From: Coenobita brevimanus
Taxonomy: Eukaryota; Arthropoda; Malacostraca; Decapoda; Coenobitidae
DNA length: 64,000 nucleotides
Direction: 5' to 3'
NCBI GenBank assembly: GCA_032717465.1
Contig: CM064732.1
Coordinates: 26,795,097-26,859,096 of the forward strand
Position 1 is the first letter of the stretch. Every line of letters begins with the position of its first letter. The notes beneath the pieces were generated by a model, which was given only the letters and a program-made list of their open reading frames with translations, ran no database searches and was not told the origin of the DNA. Below are positions 20,881 through 34,232 of this stretch, one piece after another. The translations under genes and the position numbers were made by a program.

Positions 20881-22300
20881 TGTTTTATTTAGGCTGTCAT
20901 TGGATGACTGTATTGTTCTCAGGATAAACCAAAGAGATATTCATGTTCAAACTTGTGACAACTAGCGTTTTGGCCGAGAATAAGGAACTTCATACTTTGT
21001 TCAGTCTTACAACGAACAAATTTATTCAGCTCAGAAAAATTTAACCGAACCAGAGGGTAAAGTGTATTTGGTATAATCTTGTATTCATTAAATAATCCCT
21101 TCACTCCTATGGGTGAAAGGCAAGAACGAACTGAACAAGACATCATCGTACTACAGCGAGTAATAGAGTTACGAACCCCTTCACTATGCGAGATTTTTTA
21201 AAACTGAAGAAAATCGTTTTTCTGTGGCAAGGATATTGTAAAAGTGGCTTTCTAAACTGTTAGATTTTAATAGATATTGATATCGTACAGCATAATCATC
21301 ACTGGAACATATATATATTTCTGTATACCTAAGTTCATGTTTAACTCTCCGTCTGTTTGTAATAAGAACCTCGTGTAAAGCAGCGTGCAAGAACAGTAAG
21401 AGATCTCAACAAATTCCAGAAGTAAAAGCTGCTAAGTACCCTTTGGTGATGCTTTAAACCCAAAGAAATTCCGGGAATTGATTGTTGATCGTGGACATGT
21501 GTTGTGTCAGAGTACCCCTAGATATGATACAGAGCGGCTGGCGGAACCATTACGTACATATATACTTTCATCTAATCCTGTTATCCTAAGTTTGTGTCTG
21601 GCTGTCTGCCTGTAATGTAAACTTCATGTGAAACATCATATAAAAATGGCATGGGATTTCAACAAACTCCAGAGGCAAAGTTATTATGGTCTCATCAGAG
21701 TGTGCTTAAATCCAAGACTTGCAACTTAAACCCACTTAAGTCAACTCCGGGGGCATGTGACCTACCTCATATGAGTGGGATTTTTAATAACGTACCACGG
21801 TGTTCCTCATAAGTGCAGCGTCACGCAGTTTGTTATGAATATTAGAATTTCTATCATCTCTCATTCCCATTTCCCTAAGCTGAGCAAAGAAACAAAGTAA
21901 TAATAGCTACCGTGAACATAATTCATGCCCTTCCCGAGCACTTCCCGGGCCATTTACTCTGGCGTTACCACTCCATGGAGGCTCCCAGACTGAAAAGCCT
22001 CTCTTCAAGTAAATTAAAAAAATCTGGAGATAACATGAATAACGTAAAATATATACCAGCGCACTAGAGAGGGTAAGGACTTCGCAGAAAAAATGAGACA
22101 TACATAGTCAGGGACAAACACGCGCATGCTGTTACAGTGCTTCCACTTCACTTATAGGGCATGTCCGTCACTCTCCCCCTGACACGTGTTATCAAAAAGA
22201 ATCATCTACGGGAATAAAACATACGAAGTTTCTCGTATTTTACAAAGTTAGACAGTAGGGGAAAATGAGAAGAGAAGAGGTGAAATATTAGGCGAACTTC
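20881..22300. repeat. Unassigned region with a diverged tandem duplication
   Basis: About 21330-21480 and 21590-21740 are diverged direct repeats (offset near 260 bp) sharing CAACAAA(T/C)TCCAGA and GTGATG/GTGTGCTTTAAACCCAA-like blocks. The rest has no recognised feature. Confidence 0.45.
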
Positions 22301-22379
22301 TGTCCCCAGTTGTACGTGGTAGAGAAAATTAGGATAATGTCAGGTATTTGTATCATGTGGCAAGGAAGAAAATGTGATA

Positions 22380-22930
22380 TTAGAAAGGCGAATAGGAGAG
22401 AAGAGGGAGAGAGAAGGGTGATGATAGGAATGGAAAACAAGGAGGGAGCGGGGTGATGTTAGGAAAGGAAAAAGAGAATGAAGGAAAAAAAATAGAGAAA
22501 GGAAAGTAAAGGAAGGAGACCATATACGAAAGAGAGGGATATAGAAGGAGGGTATAAGGAGAGGGAAAGTATTGGTCGGTAAGGAAAAATGGAAAGGGGA
22601 AAAATGGCAAACTTTGGAAGGAGGATTTTGAGAGAAGGCAAAGAGGGAAAGAATGATAATGGCATCAAAGAAAAGGTGATAGCATGGAAGGAAAATATCA
22701 AAAGGAGAGAGGAAGTATAAAATGACTAAAAGAAAGAATGAAGAAAAGAAAAGAAGATTATGCTAGGAAAAGAGAAGAGGAAGGGGACGGTAATGGTAAG
22801 GAAGAAATTGAGGAAAAAACAGGAAGGCTTATAGGGAAAAGAGAGTGAAGGTAAAAGAAAAAAAGAAGAAAGGAAATATGATGTAGGAGAGAGAATGAAC
22901 AAGAGGGAATGTAGATGTGCCATGGGTAGG
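22380..22930. repeat. Purine-rich tract
   Basis: A/G-rich plus strand with AGGAAGGAAAAGG-like units, similar in character to 10145-11730. Its minus-strand frames are compositional artefacts. Confidence 0.85.
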
Positions 22931-23007
22931 GATATAAAGTCTATCTGATACTGTGAATGGGGTACTTGGGAAGATCTTGGAAGTTAGACGATGGGAAAGA
23001 TAGTTAG

Positions 23008-23008
<1 letters not shown>

Positions 23009-23091
<83 letters not shown>
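23009..23091. repeat. (TG)n-(GA)n compound microsatellite
   Basis: TG array to about 23060 joined directly to a GA array. Confidence 0.95.
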
Positions 23092-23093
<2 letters not shown>

Positions 23094-23138
23094 CCGTAGC
23101 TTCTGGTGGAAGAAGTTCTATCTATCTATCTATTGCCA

Positions 23139-23475
23139 GACGCCATAATCCCGTAAGGGGTGGCCACTTGACTTTGAGTTATTTGTTTTACGGTGAGGGG
23201 CACTAACCCTCCACCAACCCACCTACTGACACGTAGGGAGCACGTCCACCCAGCGCTATAAATGGTTTCATGGCTTACGGGAAACCATCTGGCTTGTCAC
23301 TCAATGTAAAGCCATCTGTAAACGAAAGAAAAGCAATAAGAAGTGACAGGAAAGATGGGAGAAATGGGAAGATGAGGTCAGGCACAGAAAAAAGAATGAA
23401 AAAGGCTAAGGAAGAAGTAGGCAGCACTACATCAACTGAGTGGATGATGGTCGCCACCACCTACCACTACTCGAA
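23139..23475 (+). repeat. Dispersed repeat R4, partial copy
   Basis: The stretch GAAACCATCTGGCTTGTCA through AAGTGACAGGAAAGATG to GGATGATGGTCGCCACC matches the complement of 24095-24305 and, more weakly, 39240-39460. The head TGCCAGACGCCATAATCCCG also resembles 16800-16850. Confidence 0.65.
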
Positions 23476-24089
23476 AGCTGAATAGAGATAGATTTGCTTC
23501 TCGTCTATTGGACGGAAAAGAAGACTGAATGTGGACCTTTAGTACGAAGGTTATCAGATGGGCTGTTGAGCTCTGAATGGCTCAAGTTGGACCTTTTGAT
23601 GAATCTTTAGTTTTGGAGGTATGGTTCTCTTTTGTTAAGTACTGTATGTGGTACTAAATGAAAAGCTGTAACAACTGACTGATTGAGTTCGTTAGTAGGG
23701 CTGATATTGTTGTTCCGTAACCCGGGCTGACTGACCGGTCAGACCCGTCCTATAGGTATTCTGCAGTACAGCACATACAGCACATACAGCGTGTAGGGAT
23801 GTGGCACCCCTTTGTGGTAGGCAGCACCTCGTCAGGTTGTTCCCGAGTCCTTCCTAATTGCGATTTTCAGGTAAATATGAGGAGATTTGGTTCAGGGATG
23901 GTGGCCGCAACTGGTTCGTCACACCTATCAAGTGGCTGCTTCTTGTTAGCGCCTTGTAAATTGGATGATAATGTTGACTACTTAGCATTTAGTAGGTCAG
24001 GTTGGACTTTTAGGTTGAAGGTTGAGTGGAGAGAGACGCTTATGAGGGTCTTCCCTAACTCCTTCAGCCCAAGGAAGTATTTTCTGTTT

Positions 24090-24660
24090 TTCTTTCTGTT
24101 CATGTTGGTGGTAGGTCGTGGCGAATATTATCCATTCACTTAATGTAGTGTTGCCCGTTTATTCCGTCATCTGTAGCATTCTTTTATTTTTCGATGTCTA
24201 CCTACCCCTCTTTCCATTTCTCTCATCTTTCCTGTCACTTTTCACTACTCTTTTCTGCTTCCGGTGCTCTACAAAAAATGACAAGCCTGATGGTTTCATG
24301 TAACTCAGGAAGCCATTTACAATGCTGTCATGGTGACAACACAACTAACGAGGTGATACTGAGCCTACAGTGATGGCCCGGTTAACTGAATGGAGAGACG
24401 CAGGCGAGGTGTCTATCCAGAAGCTGAATGTCCACACATTTCCCCTTGCCTCGCTGTGGCGAGGTGCTGTCTACCGCAAGGAAACATCGGTTCACTGCAC
24501 TTGGCAGCCTTGCAGGGGCAGTTGTCTGCCCGCGGTTAATAGGTCTGCTCTGCCAGAGGAACTGGGATTGACAACGACAAAAACAACAGACAGGCGCTTA
24601 TATTCTGCTTTGGAGAGACATCCTGAAGTGTGAGGGTTAAATTTAGTACTGAGTAACTCT
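24090..24660 (-). repeat. Dispersed repeat R4, inverted copy
   Basis: The complement reads in the same order as 38960-39460: a first block with GAGCAGACC and CACCTCGCCACAGCGAGGC, then the AAGTGACAGGAAAGATG block. It forms an inverted pair with 23240-23470. No domain recognised in its frames. Confidence 0.65.
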
Positions 24661-25040
24661 TCCACTATTGGAGATCGGTAAGTTGTATAAAAACGTGTTA
24701 ATGATACAGGAATTAGAAAAAAAAAAATCATCATATGAAGGGGTAGTTGGTTAGAAACAGCGTTAAGGAAAACGGCACAAGTGATGTCTCCAGGCCCTTG
24801 TTATGAGATCGGTAAGACAGGGTGTTGAGCTTTAGAAGAATGATGCTTGACCATTAATTGCATCAGGCAGTTACGTCGAGGCTGATGATGATGATGATGA
24901 TGAATGAGGGGAAGGAGGAGTATTGAGAAGATAATGATCCTTGGAGATGTGTGTTTGTGTGTATGAAGAAGACAGGGATAATGGAAGATAAAAGATGGCT
25001 TCTTTATACATTGGATAAGTAAGTGGGCGAGTCAGTATTG
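24661..25040. other. Unassigned DNA with a short (GAT)n array
   Basis: GAT array at 24884-24903; otherwise nothing recognised. Confidence 0.4.
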
Positions 25041-26590
25041 AACTTTTACACCTGCATCCGACAGTAAATCAGCTTCTATTCCACCTTCTACTGGGGCTTT
25101 ATTCTTTTCATATATTTAAGAAAAATGTTTATTTCATCTAGTGTATAATGCCTCTTGTAATCACTTCTTTCAACTGAAAACTCAGCTGTTGGTACTGTTC
25201 TCTTTACTGTATCTCATTCTTTGTAAAACCCTTCAATTCTCTTCATCTTCTATCTGTAGTTGTTAATCACGGTATTTGTCTTTCAGTGAGGTGATTTGTT
25301 GCTTTCTTGCTGCCATTTTCCTTCAGGCCTGTTTCAGACTTTATCTTTTCATGATGGTTTCTTTGACCTGATCCATGTTTCCTTCCATTTTCCTTTTCTC
25401 TGATTCTTATTGATACTCATTTAATTCTGCTTTTTCTGTTTTATCCATCTTTGTCTTTACTTTCATCTATATTTTTCCATTGAGCTCAAAGGTCGTTTTT
25501 TAATACTTGTTGGCTTGGGCTGAGTTAGCTTTACCTACTACAGCTGCTGATTCCCTTGACACTTTTGTTAGTCTGACATTCACCTCATCAGTGTCACGCT
25601 CAGTAAAACTTGGGGCCTGAAACTTGTCCATCGTGTCTAACTGAAATATAACTTGTTTTTGCCTACTTCTATTGAGCATACCTTTTTATATTCAATCACA
25701 TTCTTTATTTTACTCCGGGAAATTGAATCTGACTGTGCCATCCATCATTATATGGTCACTTCCTTTATTTATTTTGTTGACAACTGTGACATTACTGGCT
25801 GTGTTGTTCTTATTTGCTGTAACGAAGTCGATTTCCTTCTTTGTCATTTTTAGTTTCTCTTGGTCTCTTTTTTCCCTGTTCTTTTTATGGAAGAATGTGT
25901 TAATTATCCTGTAATTCCTCTCTACTACTTCCAGTTTTCCCACGCGTGTTTCTCCATTTTTCGACCAACATTTGAAGTGGTCTTCCATGTGTATATTATT
26001 TCTAGCCTTTACTTCCATAATCTGGGAGATGTGGTAACGGAATGTAGATAATTTGTTCATGTGATTTAAGAAGTGAGTGATTATGCTTGTATTAATTTTG
26101 GGATGTATCTTTTGATTAATCCAGATACAATCCACAGTACTCTGTCAGGCACATTCCTAAATTTAACGATGTTTTCTGCAAGATTTCTGTTAATTCAAAG
26201 TCCCACACCACTGACTCTTTTATTATGCCCTCCTCTGCAGTAAAATAGATGGTTACTGTCTTGGAGTTGATTTAAATTTTCATTTTTCTGTGGACCTTGC
26301 TCAGACCTATAATATTTCAACTAATGTTTTCTAATTCAGTCATTAAGGTACCAAGTATATGATCTTTTATGAGGCTTCTTTCATTGCGCATGTAGATTAT
26401 AACGGATGATTTTATTTTATTATTATTTTTTTTAATATCCTGGTATCTGATATGCCAAGACAGTGTCTGCTCTCTTTCGGGGACAGACTGCCAGTAACCA
26501 CAGGAGGTAATGCAGGTGGACCTTTTGATGAAGATGATCCAACAGGAACGCCCGAGTATTCAGTATCACTAGGATTCATCGTTGATTTAA
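25040..26590 (-). pseudogene. RTE-like LINE copy 1 (endonuclease region)
   Basis: Minus-strand relic. 26135-25710 keeps a 141-residue open frame from the APE endonuclease: NYRIINTFFHKKNR, KEIDFVTANKN and the terminal SDH-type motif (KGSDHIMMDG), typical of the RTE/CFDP2-like lineage. 25040-25700 aligns with 48000-48780 of the second copy. Position-by-position similarity to 50130-51710 confirms one family. No RT palm is preserved here. The 5' side is cut by hAT-1 at 26593. Confidence 0.75.
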
Positions 26591-26705
26591 GGTAGTGGTT
26601 CCCAAAGTGGGCTGTACCGCCCCCATGGAGGCGGTGGAAAGATCCAGGGGGGCGGTGAGGTAAAGGGAGGCGGTAGGGGGCCGCCAAGGGGACATCAGAA
26701 CCAAG

Positions 26706-26706
<1 letters not shown>

Positions 26707-26780
<74 letters not shown>
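26707..26780. repeat. (TA)n microsatellite
   Basis: About 74 bp of TA inside the 5' part of hAT-1. Confidence 0.95.
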
Positions 26781-26782
<2 letters not shown>

Positions 26783-27808
26783 TTTTAAGAAATCAATATG
26801 GCAAAATCTAAGTCAAGAACACTTAAGGCAAACGAATGCTTTACAAAGAATAAAATTAACATAACAGTTATACACGAAACCATGGTTTTATATTATTTTG
26901 TGGTCCGAAGTCGGAGATAACAATCCGATCGTTTGTTTATTTATATCTTGGTGTCGTGGTCTGGACAGGACATGCGCCACACGCCAGCTAGATCAGACAG
27001 CAGACGTCTGCAAAGGCCAAGGCTCTAGGTTTGTAAGCATTGCAAGGTATCTTCCGTCTTGTAATGTGCATAATTTTGTTATATAATAAAGATATGACTG
27101 AATGGTACTGGAGGGACGCAAAAGGGTGTGGAAGTCTTGCTCTGCTAAGGCTGTGATTTGGACTATTTTCATTGTGAGTTGTAACACTCACTATGAAAAT
27201 AAAGCATTATCCCCACAACATCTTATGTTTCTCTGTTATAATTTGTTATGGTCTGCAATCTACTTAATTTATATTGCTAGTAATGTTTTATATAATGTAA
27301 ACATAGTCTCTTTCAATTTTTTAATCGAAAGTTGGAAAAGGCTATGTTTACACTTCTTTCTCTATATCTCAGTACAATAATGAATGTATTATTAATAGAA
27401 TCCTAGCATCAATTGGCATAACAACAGCCAAGAAGTAGAATCATTAGTATTATTAAGCGACAGTCCATGTTTACTTTTGTCTACCACCCAGTTCAACTCC
27501 TTATGTTCAGTCCGAAAGACTGTACTGTGACGTCATTAATGTGGTCCGCATGTTGTCCATACGGAAATCCGGAGTGCGGATCCATATTGGTTAGAACCGG
27601 CCTTAACTGTAACTTCTAATGTTAAGTAGTTCTTTAGTATTTGATTTTTTAGTTTCACGTTCGTACCTGGATTATTGCCTTGTACTTTTACCAGTAACTG
27701 CATTACTATTACATTTCCTTATGTTTTTCTGCTGCATTTTGTTGTGATTGGCATGACTTTTACAAAGAATTTATATATATATTTTTTTGTTCTACAGCAC
27801 AGCAAACA

Positions 27809-29563
27809 AAAATGAAGTGTAGGCACTATAGTGTGGAATATCTGAAATATGGAATTGTATCAGCATCAAATAACCAACAGTAACCAATGTGCCTGCTGTG
27901 TGAAAGAGTGTTTTCAAATGAAGCCATGAAATCTTCCAGGCTTCTTGAACCTTCAAGAATATACAGTCTGATAACGCAGACAAAAAATTTGTATATTCTC
28001 AGTCACTTCGAGAAAACTTTCAGAAAGGGAAAACCATTGGAAATGGTTTCCATAACAATCCAGTGATGGTTTGCTTGCATCATGCACTATCTTACTGCTG
28101 ATTGCTAGATCTGGTAAGCCTCATACGACCGGAGAAGTGCTTTTTCTGCCAGCGGTAAGAAAGGTTCTGCACACAGTTTTACACAAGTCACCTGAACAAA
28201 TTATTAAATCCATTCCTCTCAGTGATAACTCTGTTCAAACAAGAGTCGATTAAATGGCTGAAAATATTGAAGACACAATGTGCAACATGCTTATGATAAC
28301 AGAATTTAGCTTACAATTAGATGAGTCCACTCTGCCAGGCAATGAATCTTTGCTTCTTGCTTAAGTTCACTTCGTCAAAGATGAAAGATTGGTTCAAGAG
28401 CTGTTGCTTGCAAGACAGCTAGAAGCAGACACAAAACGGGAGTCAGTATTTCGTGTTGTTGAGAATTATTTCAGAGAGAAAGACATTCCGCTTACCAACA
28501 TTCTTGCTTGTGCAACAGATGGGGCACCATAGATTATAGGTCGTTAACGTGGATTCATCAGTTTCTTGAAAAAAGCTGTACATGGTGTGTTTACAGTGCA
28601 CTGTGTAATTAACAGGCAAAATCTGGTCGCAAATAACCTAAGCGGACGACTTCACAAATCACTGAGCACTGTTTAGTAAATAAAATTAAGGCACATGCTC
28701 TCAATTCCCGACTGTTCCAACAGCTCTGCACTGAGAATGATGAGGATTTTGAATGTTTGCTGTTGCACACAGAAGTTAGATGGCTGTCAAAGGGAAACTG
28801 CCCGAGACGTTTCTATTCACTTTTTAAAACAGTTGTTGAATTCTTCCAAGACTCCAATTCTGCCCTCTGTGATGAACTAAGAAACATCAAGCATGACATT
28901 GCTTACTTGTCAGATGTATTGACAAAGTTCAACGAAGTTAATTTGCAACTTCAAGGAAATGAGGTTAACCTTATCGAAGTCAAATCAGCCATTTCCACGT
29001 TTCTGTCCAAGTTACAGTTATTCAAACGTAACATAACACGTCGTGAACTCTTCCAGTTTCCGAGCCTCTCCAAATTGAAGGAGAAGAGCATACCAGACGA
29101 TGACCTTAAAGTGTATTGTGCACACCTGGATGTGCTGCAAAAAGACATGTCTGACAGATTTCTGGGCCTTTGCTTAAAATACCAGACTGAGTGGTCAATC
29201 CATTTCTAGATATCAACAATGAGGAAACAGGAATGGTGGAGGAAGAACTGGTTTCACTCGAAAATGACACTGAACTGAGGCCGAAGTCTAAAAAAAAATA
29301 ACTTCAAAATTTTTGGCTAGAAAAAAAAAAAAAATCTAACCGCTACCCTGCACTGTGGAACAAAGTCAAGATGTACTTTATTGCCTTCCCACCATCATAT
29401 TTAGTAGAGCGAGACTTCAGTGCAGTCGCCCAGCTTCTTTCCAAGCAAAGAAACGGACCGAAAATTTCCGTAATGAACGCGGGGATCTAAGACTTCTTAG
29501 TGCCTTCCAGCCTGATGTTGAGAGGCTGATATCCCTACACCAAGGATATCCATCACAACTGTG
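27809..29563 (+). pseudogene. hAT transposase (ZBED5/FAM200-like), disabled
   Basis: Starts near MKCRHYSVEYLKYG, a conserved N-terminus of this family, followed by a PMCLLCERVFSNEAMK BED-like zinc-finger remnant. Colinear blocks follow: LDESTLPGNESLL, ATDGAP, FTVHCVINRQ, then a 150-residue open frame 28757-29209 with HTEVRWLSKGN (catalytic-core Glu region), LFKTVVEFF and KSAISTF. The C-terminal dimerisation part runs 29340-29563 with ERDFSAV-like remnants and ending near LISLHQGYPSQL. Multiple stops (for example near 27879 and 28255) and frameshifts. About 585 codons overall, normal for the family. Confidence 0.85.
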
Positions 29564-29744
29564 AAGACAGTGTAGTTAGAGGTGAGATGTTAATTTATCC
29601 TTTTATATTGCTAAAACAGCTAAATTAATTGGTTTACTAGGTTGTTTTATTTGTGAAATACATACGTGTGTTTACAGTGTTAGATTAGTTGTTGTTTTGA
29701 ATTTGCAGTATACCTAATACAAAGAAAGAGATGTGTGTTCATAT

Positions 29745-30400
<656 letters not shown>

Positions 30401-30423
30401 CCGAAAAAGTTTGGGAACCACTG

Positions 30424-30545
30424 ATCTAAATTAACCTAAGCTAATCTAACCTACTTAACCTTTTCTAGCCTTACCTAAACCAAGCCTAGATTACCTCAGC
30501 CTAACTTAATTGCAGCCTTAATTAACCTAACTTTAATTAACCTAT
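30424..30545. repeat. Degenerate AACCTAA-rich stretch
   Basis: About 120 bp dominated by TAACCTAA, CTAACCTA and TTAACCT variants. It resembles a decayed (CCTAA)n array, the complement of the arthropod telomere unit TTAGG, but no perfect tandem run exists. Confidence 0.4.
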
Positions 30546-30612
30546 CATAATTTAAATTCTTTTCACGAATTCTCTTGGAATTTCATGAAATCACTGGTTC
30601 CTCAAATTCTGT

Positions 30613-30680
<68 letters not shown>

Positions 30681-30720
30681 CGCGCGCGCGCGCACAGAGA
30701 GAGAGAGAGAGAGAGAGAGA
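30613..30720. repeat. (CA)n-(GC)n-(GA)n compound microsatellite
   Basis: CA array to about 30677, short GC alternation, then GA array to 30720. Confidence 0.95.
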
Positions 30721-30931
30721 TGCTGGTATCATGTTTTACGAATGGTGTTCATATCATTCGCTCATTCAGTAATAATATTTAATAGTTTTTCCTAATACGA
30801 TGGGCACTTCTCCCAATTTTCAATATACAGTCCCCCAGTCTGCTTTTGTGGTTCTGTGTTTGATATACAAGCAGTATAATTTACTGACTGGTTTGCCATG
30901 AATGTAACCGGATTGTATGACATGGGTGACG

Positions 30932-30939
30932 TGTGTGTG

Positions 30940-31029
<90 letters not shown>

Positions 31030-31109
31030 CAGAAAATGTCAGGACCAACTTGCTTATTCAGGGGTTCCCACGCTCCTTATGGGGCGATATAGGATTGGAT
31101 GATGGGTTG

Positions 31110-31147
<38 letters not shown>
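30932..31147. repeat. (TG)n/(TA)n tracts
   Basis: TG then TA array 30932-31026, and a second TA array 31112-31147; the spacer GGGGCGATATAGGATTGGATGATGG resembles 30000-30025 inside hAT-1 (GGGCAACGTAGGATTGGATGATGG). Confidence 0.85.
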
Positions 31148-31148
<1 letters not shown>

Positions 31149-31149
31149 C

Positions 31150-31372
31150 ATTGGCTCCCAGAGTTCCTGTGCCAGGGATTTTGTTGGAAGGGTGCTAGGC
31201 GTACCTCCCTCCGTCTGTTGGCTCGTAGTCGCGAAGCTCATAGGTCCCTTCCCCGAGGTTCCATTCTTTAATAAGATCTGAAAATGCCCAGTTCCGTTTT
31301 ATATTGAGGACACTAGGCGCCAATGAGTTAAAGAAACTGGTAGCTTTGCCAGTGTTTAACCCTTCGTTACAG
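31150..31372 (-). repeat. 213-bp repeat unit, third copy
   Basis: Complement matches the 20052-20444 units through ACTGGGCATTTTCA, GGGACCTATGAGCTTCGCGAC and TACGCCTAGCA, with the same upstream linker ending TTTCTTTAAC. Diverged. Confidence 0.7.
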
Positions 31373-31752
31373 TAATCCTGTGGGGTATTCAAACATGGTT
31401 AGTTCGGTAGGGTGTTACAACATCCAAATACAAAAGTACACGTAGTGTTACTATAAGGTGACCAGAGTCCCGCCTTTAGGCGGGACAGTCCCGCTTTTTA
31501 GACGTCTGTCCCGATTTTTTAATTGTGACTAGAATGTCCCACTTTTTGAGCAAATATTCTTAAATGTCCCACCTTTACAAAATTACTATTGCATTAGGTA
31601 AAACATGACCTTCTTTTATGAAATTAGAATGAATTAGAAAAATTATGCATAATCTTAACCAAATTAAATAACTAATTGTTAATATAAAATCTGTAACACT
31701 CACTAGTTGGTAACTTGGTCGGCCCATTCACTTTACAGTACGGTATGTTCGG

Positions 31753-31756
<4 letters not shown>

Positions 31757-31816
<60 letters not shown>
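31757..31816. repeat. (TA)n microsatellite
   Basis: 60-bp TA tract at the left border of the palindrome. Confidence 0.95.
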
Positions 31817-31820
<4 letters not shown>

Positions 31821-32414
31821 GGTGGACCGTTTTTACACGTTTTTAGAAATTCAAAATCCAATAGTGTTCAAAAGTTGTGTACCCATGAGAAAAAAATTAC
31901 TGTGAAATATCAAGTTTCTACAACAATATATTCTGCCTCCCCAAGGTGCACAAACTTTGCAAAATTCAAGAAAATATATGATACATTTTGGACTTTTTAA
32001 CTATACTAAGCAGGGCATAAATCATATAGCAATAGTTATAAATATTTTCTAGTTTGCTTCCTAAACATACAGAAAAAAGTTGCTCTTTACTAAATAATAT
32101 CTTCTGCCTCCCCAAAGCATCAGTTTATAAACAAATTTTTTTGAAAAAGCCATTTTTTCATAATACTTCTAAAAATCACAGTAGAGCCAAAAACGCTTCT
32201 AATAGTTGAAAATATACTATTGGGCAACATAAATGTCTGTATTTCAAGTCTCAGTGCTGTAGTCTAATATCTTCTGCCTCCCCAGATAGGCTTCATGTCA
32301 TGACATGTCACTACATGTTTCCTCTTCTCTCACTGTCAGTCAGTCTTTACTTGTCTGTTATTTTATGTATGTTGACTTGTCTTTACTTGTCTGCTCCCTA
32401 CAGAAAGGTCTGAT

Positions 32415-33132
32415 TTGATTCAAAGGATGGCCTGCCACGAAACAAGACTTGCAAGTATGTGTCCCATTTCCGGGACACCAGATGATTTAAATATGAACTT
32501 TCTCCCAACATATCATGATGTAATGAGATATTATTTGTATGTACGGCAAAATCTGAAGACTTCTAAAAAGGAGCCAACATTTTCTGAGATAAGTGTTGCT
32601 GTCATTTCAAAGGTGAAGGCTGTGTGGCAGCGAGCTTCAATTCCAACTGTGTCTGATGAACGAGTTAGGCAGATGTTGAAAAGCTATCACAACAAATACA
32701 AAATATCACAAAAGCCAGGAAAGGAAAGGAAGGACATTAAGACTTACCAAGAGAAAGTACAAGCTTTTCAAAAAGATGCTTTGGACAGATTATTTTGATA
32801 TTGCAGCTTGCAAATGTAAGGACTTCAAGACATGCAAGTGTGACAAGGAGAAAAGAGTACAACAAATGGAGCAAGAATTTTTAGTGGACCAGAGAACAAA
32901 GAGAAAAATTGTTTTTGGATCCTTAGATGCTACCACAACTAAAAGAAATGTAAAACGACTGAGTAGAAAACAAACAATACCGGGACCACGTTCAAGCACT
33001 GACTCCTGTGAAATTGAATTGTATTGTAGTACAAGTTCAGCAAGTGAAGACGATGAAGATGATTTTGCTCAACATCTGCCTGCTAGAGCAAAACAGGCAG
33101 AAATGCTTGTACTTTCTCTTGGTAAGTCTTAA
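32415..33132 (+). CDS. Unrecognised Cys-rich protein of the palindrome (left arm plus spacer)
   Basis: Two overlapping frames that look like one gene with a one-base shift near 32780. The first, 127 residues (32415-32798), has CHETRLASMCPISGTPDD near the start and a helical segment with TFSEISVAVISKVKAVWQ and DERVRQMLKSYHNKY, possibly DNA-binding (inference). The second (32776-33132) contains CKCKDFKTCKC, a CxCx5CxC cluster, basic VKRLSRKQ, then an acidic Ser/Asp/Glu tail. No DDE, tyrosine or serine recombinase motif is visible. The second frame ends just inside the right arm. An upstream exon could exist. I do not know the function. Confidence 0.65.
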
Positions 33133-33454
33133 TGTCCTTCCTTTCTTTTCCTGGCTTTTGTAATATTCTGTATTTGTTGTGATAGCTTTTCAACATCTGC
33201 CTAACTCGTTCATCAGACACAGTTGGAATTGAAGCTCGCTGCCACACAGACTTCACCTTTGAAATGACAGCAACACTTATCTCAGAAAATGTTGGCTCCT
33301 TTTTAGACGTCTTCAGATTTTGCCGTACATACAAATAATATCTCATTACATCATGATATGTTGGGAGAAAGTTCATATTTACATCATCTGGTGTCCCAGA
33401 AATGGGACACATGCTTGCAAGTCTTGTTTCGTGGCAGGCCATCCTTTGAATCAA
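33083..33454 (-). CDS. Duplicate N-terminal copy of the palindrome protein (right arm)
   Basis: 123 residues on the minus strand; across about 115 aligned residues it differs from the plus-strand copy at only four positions (L/V, A/S, K/R, S/L). It leaves the shared sequence at the arm boundary (33105) and stops soon after, so it lacks the Cys-rich part. The four mostly conservative changes suggest recent arm duplication or gene conversion. Confidence 0.75.
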   Translation of the reverse strand: MIQRMACHETRLASMCPISGTPDDVNMNFLPTYHDVMRYYLYVRQNLKTSKKEPTFSEISVAVISKVKSVWQRASIPTVSDERVRQMLKSYHNKYRILQKPGKERKDIKTYQEKVQAFLPVLL

Positions 33455-34050
33455 ATCAGACCTTTCTGTAGGGAGCAGACAAGCAAAGACAAGTCAACAT
33501 ACATAAAATAACAGACAAGTAAAGACTGACTGACAGTGAGAGAAGAGGAAACATGTAGTGACATGTCATGACATGAAGCCTATCTGGGGAGGCAGAAGAT
33601 ATTAGACTACAGCACTGAGACTTGAAATACAGACATTTATGTTGCCCAATAGTATATTTTCAACTATTAGAAGCGTTTCTGGCTCTACTGTGATTTTTAG
33701 AAATATTATGAAAAAATGGCTTTTTCAAAAAAATTTGTTTATAAACTGATGCTTTGGGGAGGCAGAAGATATTATTTAGTAAAGAGCAACTTTTTTCTGT
33801 ATGTTTAGGAAGCAAACTAGAAAATATTTATAACTATTGCTATATGATTTATGCCCTGCTTAGTATAGTTAAAAAGTCCAAAATGTATCATATATTTTCT
33901 TGAATTTTGCAAAGTTTGTGCACCTTGGGGAGGCAGAAGATATTGTTGTAGAAACTTGATATTTCACAGTAATTTTTTTCTCATGGGTACACAACCTTTG
34001 AACACTATTGGATTTTGAATTTCTAAAAAAAGTGTAAAAACCGATCCACC

Positions 34051-34232
<182 letters not shown>

